NCBI RefSeq assembly: GCF_009749525.1
Contig: NZ_WOAC01000014.1
Span: forward strand, 1 to 64,000
Direction of reading: 5' to 3'
Source of the DNA: Mesorhizobium xinjiangense
Lineage (GTDB): Bacteria > Pseudomonadota > Alphaproteobacteria > Rhizobiales > Rhizobiaceae
DNA: 64,000 nucleotides
A program made the translations under genes and the position numbers. The notes beneath the pieces were generated by a model. That model had not been told where the DNA came from. It saw only the letters and a list, made by a program, of their open reading frames with translations, and searched no databases. The first letter of the stretch is position 1, and each line of letters begins with the position of its first letter. Of this stretch, positions 62,059 through 64,000 are shown piece after piece.

Positions 62059-63177
62059 TCAGACACGCATCGGCATGAGGACATAGAGCGCGTTTTCATC
62101 CGCCATGTCGTAGATCAGGGTCGGCGAACCCGCATCGGCCAACATGAAGCGGGCCTCGGAGCCGGAAAGCTGGCTCGAAACGTCGAGCAGATATTTGGCG
62201 TTGAAGCCGATCTCGATCGGGTCGGCCTCGTAGTCGGCGGGAATTTCCTCCACCGCGCTGCCCGAATCCGGATTGTTGACAGTCAGCGTCACCTGTCCTT
62301 CGGCGATCGAAAGCTTGACCGCGCGCCCGCGCTCGGACGAGATGGTGGAGACGCGATCGACCGCGGCGGCAAAGCTCTGCCGGTCGATGATGAGCTTCTT
62401 GTCGTTGCCGGTCGGGATCACGCGCTGATAGTCGGGGAAGGTGCCGTCGATCAGCTTCGAGGTCAAAACGACACTGCCGACGGTAAAGCGTATCTTGGTG
62501 TCGGACAGTTCCACCGCGACCTTGATGTCGGGCTGGTCGACCAGCTTTTGCAGTTCGTTGACCGTCTTGCGCGGAACGATGATGCCGGGCATGCCCTCCG
62601 AGCCGGCCGGGGCCTCGACTTCGGCGCGCGCCAGGCGGTGCCCGTCGGTCGCCACCGAGCGCAGCTTCAGATCGCCATCTCCTTCGATCGTGTGCAGGTA
62701 GATGCCGTTGAGATAATAGCGCGTCTCTTCGGTGGAGATCGCGAACTGCGTCTTGTCGATCAACCCTTTCAGCGCCTCGGCGTCGAGGCGGAACATATGC
62801 GAGAAGGAGCCGGCCGACAGTTCCGGGAAATCGGATTGCGGCAGGCACTGCAGGCGGAAACTGGAGCGGCCCGAAATGACCGACACCGCGTTGCCGTCCT
62901 CGTCCATCTTCAGCATCACCTCCGCCCCGTCGGGCAGCTTGCGCACAATCTCGTAGAGCAGATGCGCCGGCACGGTCGTTGCGCCGGCCTGCTCGATCTG
63001 TGCGGCCGCCGCCTCCGTCACCTCCAGGTCGAGATCGGTCGCTTTCAGTTCCAACACCGCCCCTTCGGCCTTCAACAGCACGTTGGACAGGATCGGGATC
63101 GTGTTGCGCCGTTCAACGACACGATGCACGTGATTGAGCGACTTCAGGAGATTGGATCGTTTGAGGGTGACGCGCAT
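62059..63177 (-). CDS. dnaN: DNA polymerase III sliding clamp (beta subunit)
   Basis: A 372-residue clamp that tethers DNA polymerase III to DNA. The start at 63177 gives MRVTLKRSNLLKSLNHVHRVVERRNTIPIL, the invariant opening in Hyphomicrobiales; longer in-frame starts (63198, 63261) lie upstream. Three clamp domains are clear, and the C-terminus LYVLMPMRV matches the family. It is followed by recF with a five-base gap. Confidence 0.97.
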   Translation of the reverse strand: MRVTLKRSNLLKSLNHVHRVVERRNTIPILSNVLLKAEGAVLELKATDLDLEVTEAAAAQIEQAGATTVPAHLLYEIVRKLPDGAEVMLKMDEDGNAVSVISGRSSFRLQCLPQSDFPELSAGSFSHMFRLDAEALKGLIDKTQFAISTEETRYYLNGIYLHTIEGDGDLKLRSVATDGHRLARAEVEAPAGSEGMPGIIVPRKTVNELQKLVDQPDIKVAVELSDTKIRFTVGSVVLTSKLIDGTFPDYQRVIPTGNDKKLIIDRQSFAAAVDRVSTISSERGRAVKLSIAEGQVTLTVNNPDSGSAVEEIPADYEADPIEIGFNAKYLLDVSSQLSGSEARFMLADAGSPTLIYDMADENALYVLMPMRV

Positions 63178-63287
63178 GACGTTTGAGGTCTCATTCATTG
63201 GATTGCTTCGCGGAAGAAGCACAGACGACAACGGCCCGATGGCGGGCCGGGAATGTTTCAAAATGACAGGAAAATGGAGCCGAAGGC

Positions 63288-63326
63288 AAGCCCGCGCACT
63301 GGTCGAACGGCCATGGGCGGGCTTTC
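63288..63326. terminator. possible hairpin between dnaA and dnaN
   Basis: AAGCCCGC (63288-63295) and GCGGGCTT (63317-63324) are complementary across a 21-base loop, followed by TC. It sits in the 193-base gap between dnaA and dnaN. Confidence 0.35.
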
Positions 63327-63337
63327 TTCGGGGATAA

Positions 63338-63359
63338 GTGCGGCCGATGCCGGCCGCAC
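63338..63359 (-). terminator. hairpin immediately downstream of dnaA
   Basis: GTGCGGCC (63338-63345) and GGCCGCAC (63352-63359) form a perfect 8-bp stem with a six-base loop, 11 bases past the dnaA stop codon. On the minus strand it is followed by TTATCCCC, so the T tract is poor and termination may be partial. Confidence 0.45.
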
Positions 63360-63370
63360 GGCCCTCCGCC

Positions 63371-64000
63371 TCAGGCCTGGTCGTTGATCAGGCGGCGCAG
63401 AAGCTCGATTTCCTGGGCCAGGGTGTTGTCGTTGGTGGAGAGATCCTCGATCTTGCGCACGGCATGGAGCACGGTGGTGTGGTCGCGCCCGCCGAAACGG
63501 CGACCGATCTCCGGCAGCGAGCGCGGCGTCATGATTTTTGACAGATACATCGCCACCTGGCGCGGCTTGACGATGGTGCGGGTGCGCCGGTTCGACAAGA
63601 GCTCGGTCTTGGACACATTGTAGTGACGTGCCACCACGCGCTGGATGTCCTCGATGCGCACGCGCTTGGGCTCGCCGGCCTTGTACATATGGCCGAGAAG
63701 CTCGTCGATGCGCTCGATCGAAATCTGCGGCTCGAAGGACTGGCGGAACAGGAGCTGGTTGAAGGCGCCTTCCAACTCGCGGCCGCTGCCGGTGACCGTT
63801 TGCGCGACGTGTTCCAGGATTTCCTGCGGGATGGTCAGCGATTGGTCTTCCTGGCGCGCCGAGACAAGGCGCTGCTCGAGCATGCCGAGCCGCATGGAAT
63901 AGTCCGGCGCCACCATTTCCAGCGAAACCCCGCCCTGCAGGCGCGAACGCACGCGCGGTTCCAGCGATTCCAGTTCTCCGGCCGGCCGATCGGCCGCGAC
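63371..64000 (-). CDS. dnaA: chromosomal replication initiator DnaA (C-terminal part)
   Basis: The gene runs off the right end of the window; only the last 209 codons are present. Domain III end ([28 protein letters not shown]), then [24 protein letters not shown], and the DNA-binding domain IV with [35 protein letters not shown] and [16 protein letters not shown], the DnaA-box recognition helix. It initiates replication at oriC, and the origin must be nearby. Confidence 0.98.
   Translation of the reverse strand, partial: VAADRPAGELESLEPRVRSRLQGGVSLEMVAPDYSMRLGMLEQRLVSARQEDQSLTIPQEILEHVAQTVTGSGRELEGAFNQLLFRQSFEPQISIERIDELLGHMYKAGEPKRVRIEDIQRVVARHYNVSKTELLSNRRTRTIVKPRQVAMYLSKIMTPRSLPEIGRRFGGRDHTTVLHAVRKIEDLSTNDNTLAQEIELLRRLINDQA

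Noticed and set aside
62023-63186. 387-codon plus-strand frame
   Set aside because: Antisense to dnaN throughout, with the His/Asp/Arg-rich composition typical of shadows.
1-64000. CRISPR array or prophage
   Set aside because: No regularly spaced repeats with unique spacers and no phage structural or integrase genes were found in the window.

Overview
The window is a high-GC chromosomal segment of an alphaproteobacterium, almost certainly of the order Hyphomicrobiales (Rhizobiales). The right end carries dnaA (partial), dnaN and recF, and the rest contains the housekeeping genes that usually lie near the origin in this order: rpmH-rnpA-yidC, engB, argB, dapD, dapE, truA, fmt, def, rmuC, recR and moeB. 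Protein style and the dispersed palindromic intergenic repeats suggest a Phyllobacteriaceae-like organism (Mesorhizobium/Nitratireductor/Aquamicrobium type). The genus is inferred, not shown.

Layout. 0-4.2 kb: tRNA-Arg(ACG), then a leftward operon of a TVP38/DedA-type membrane protein, a mercuric-reductase-like flavoprotein and a sensor kinase with no adjacent response regulator. 4.2-6.95 kb: rpmH-rnpA-yidC with a clear promoter and terminator. 7-10.8 kb: genes placed between yidC and engB, namely zinT with a Zur-box-like palindrome, a divergent TetR/NmrA-like pair with an 18-bp perfect operator, a DUF1772 protein and a CatB-type acetyltransferase. 10.8-13.4 kb: engB, a Tat-exported MsrB and a Crp/Fnr regulator.

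13.9-38.8 kb is a surface-polysaccharide locus between engB and argB. It starts with a LuxR-type regulator whose receiver has lost its phospho-acceptor. A sugar-nucleotide cassette follows (class III aminotransferase, SDR epimerase/dehydratase, DUF4910 aminopeptidase-like protein, RmlC-like epimerase, sugar C-methyltransferase, glucose-1-phosphate cytidylyltransferase, PIG-L deacetylase), which looks like the route to a branched CDP-sugar or a derivative. Next are a pyruvyl transferase, two secreted glycosidases (one fused to DUF4214 repeats), a Wzx flippase, six glycosyltransferases, an ExoF-like export protein and an ExoY-like initiating sugar transferase. No Wzy polymerase or Wzc/ExoP co-polymerase is visible, so the assembly system must be completed elsewhere.

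39.1-48.9 kb: a ZIP transporter, argB, a solitary HigA-like antitoxin, an EamA transporter, a HAD nucleotidase, a leftward copper-related pair (DUF1775-PCuAC fusion and DUF2946), a LOG-family protein, then dapD-DUF805-dapE and a membrane protein. 48.9-64 kb: an MFS exporter with a divergent Lrp regulator, truA, GNAT and fmt, a FitAB/VapBC-type toxin-antitoxin pair, def, rmuC, recR, an MltB-type transglycosylase, a triple-Kazal lipoprotein, the aconitase X pair downstream of moeB, recF, dnaN and dnaA.

The most distinctive non-coding feature is a family of about 112-116 bp repeats, each with two palindromes: four complete copies (12.1, 13.4, 23.0 and 39.9 kb) and two remnants (4.4 and 16.2 kb). 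In two copies the stop codon of the preceding gene lies inside the first bases of the repeat. Two further intergenic repeat-like structures flank recR.
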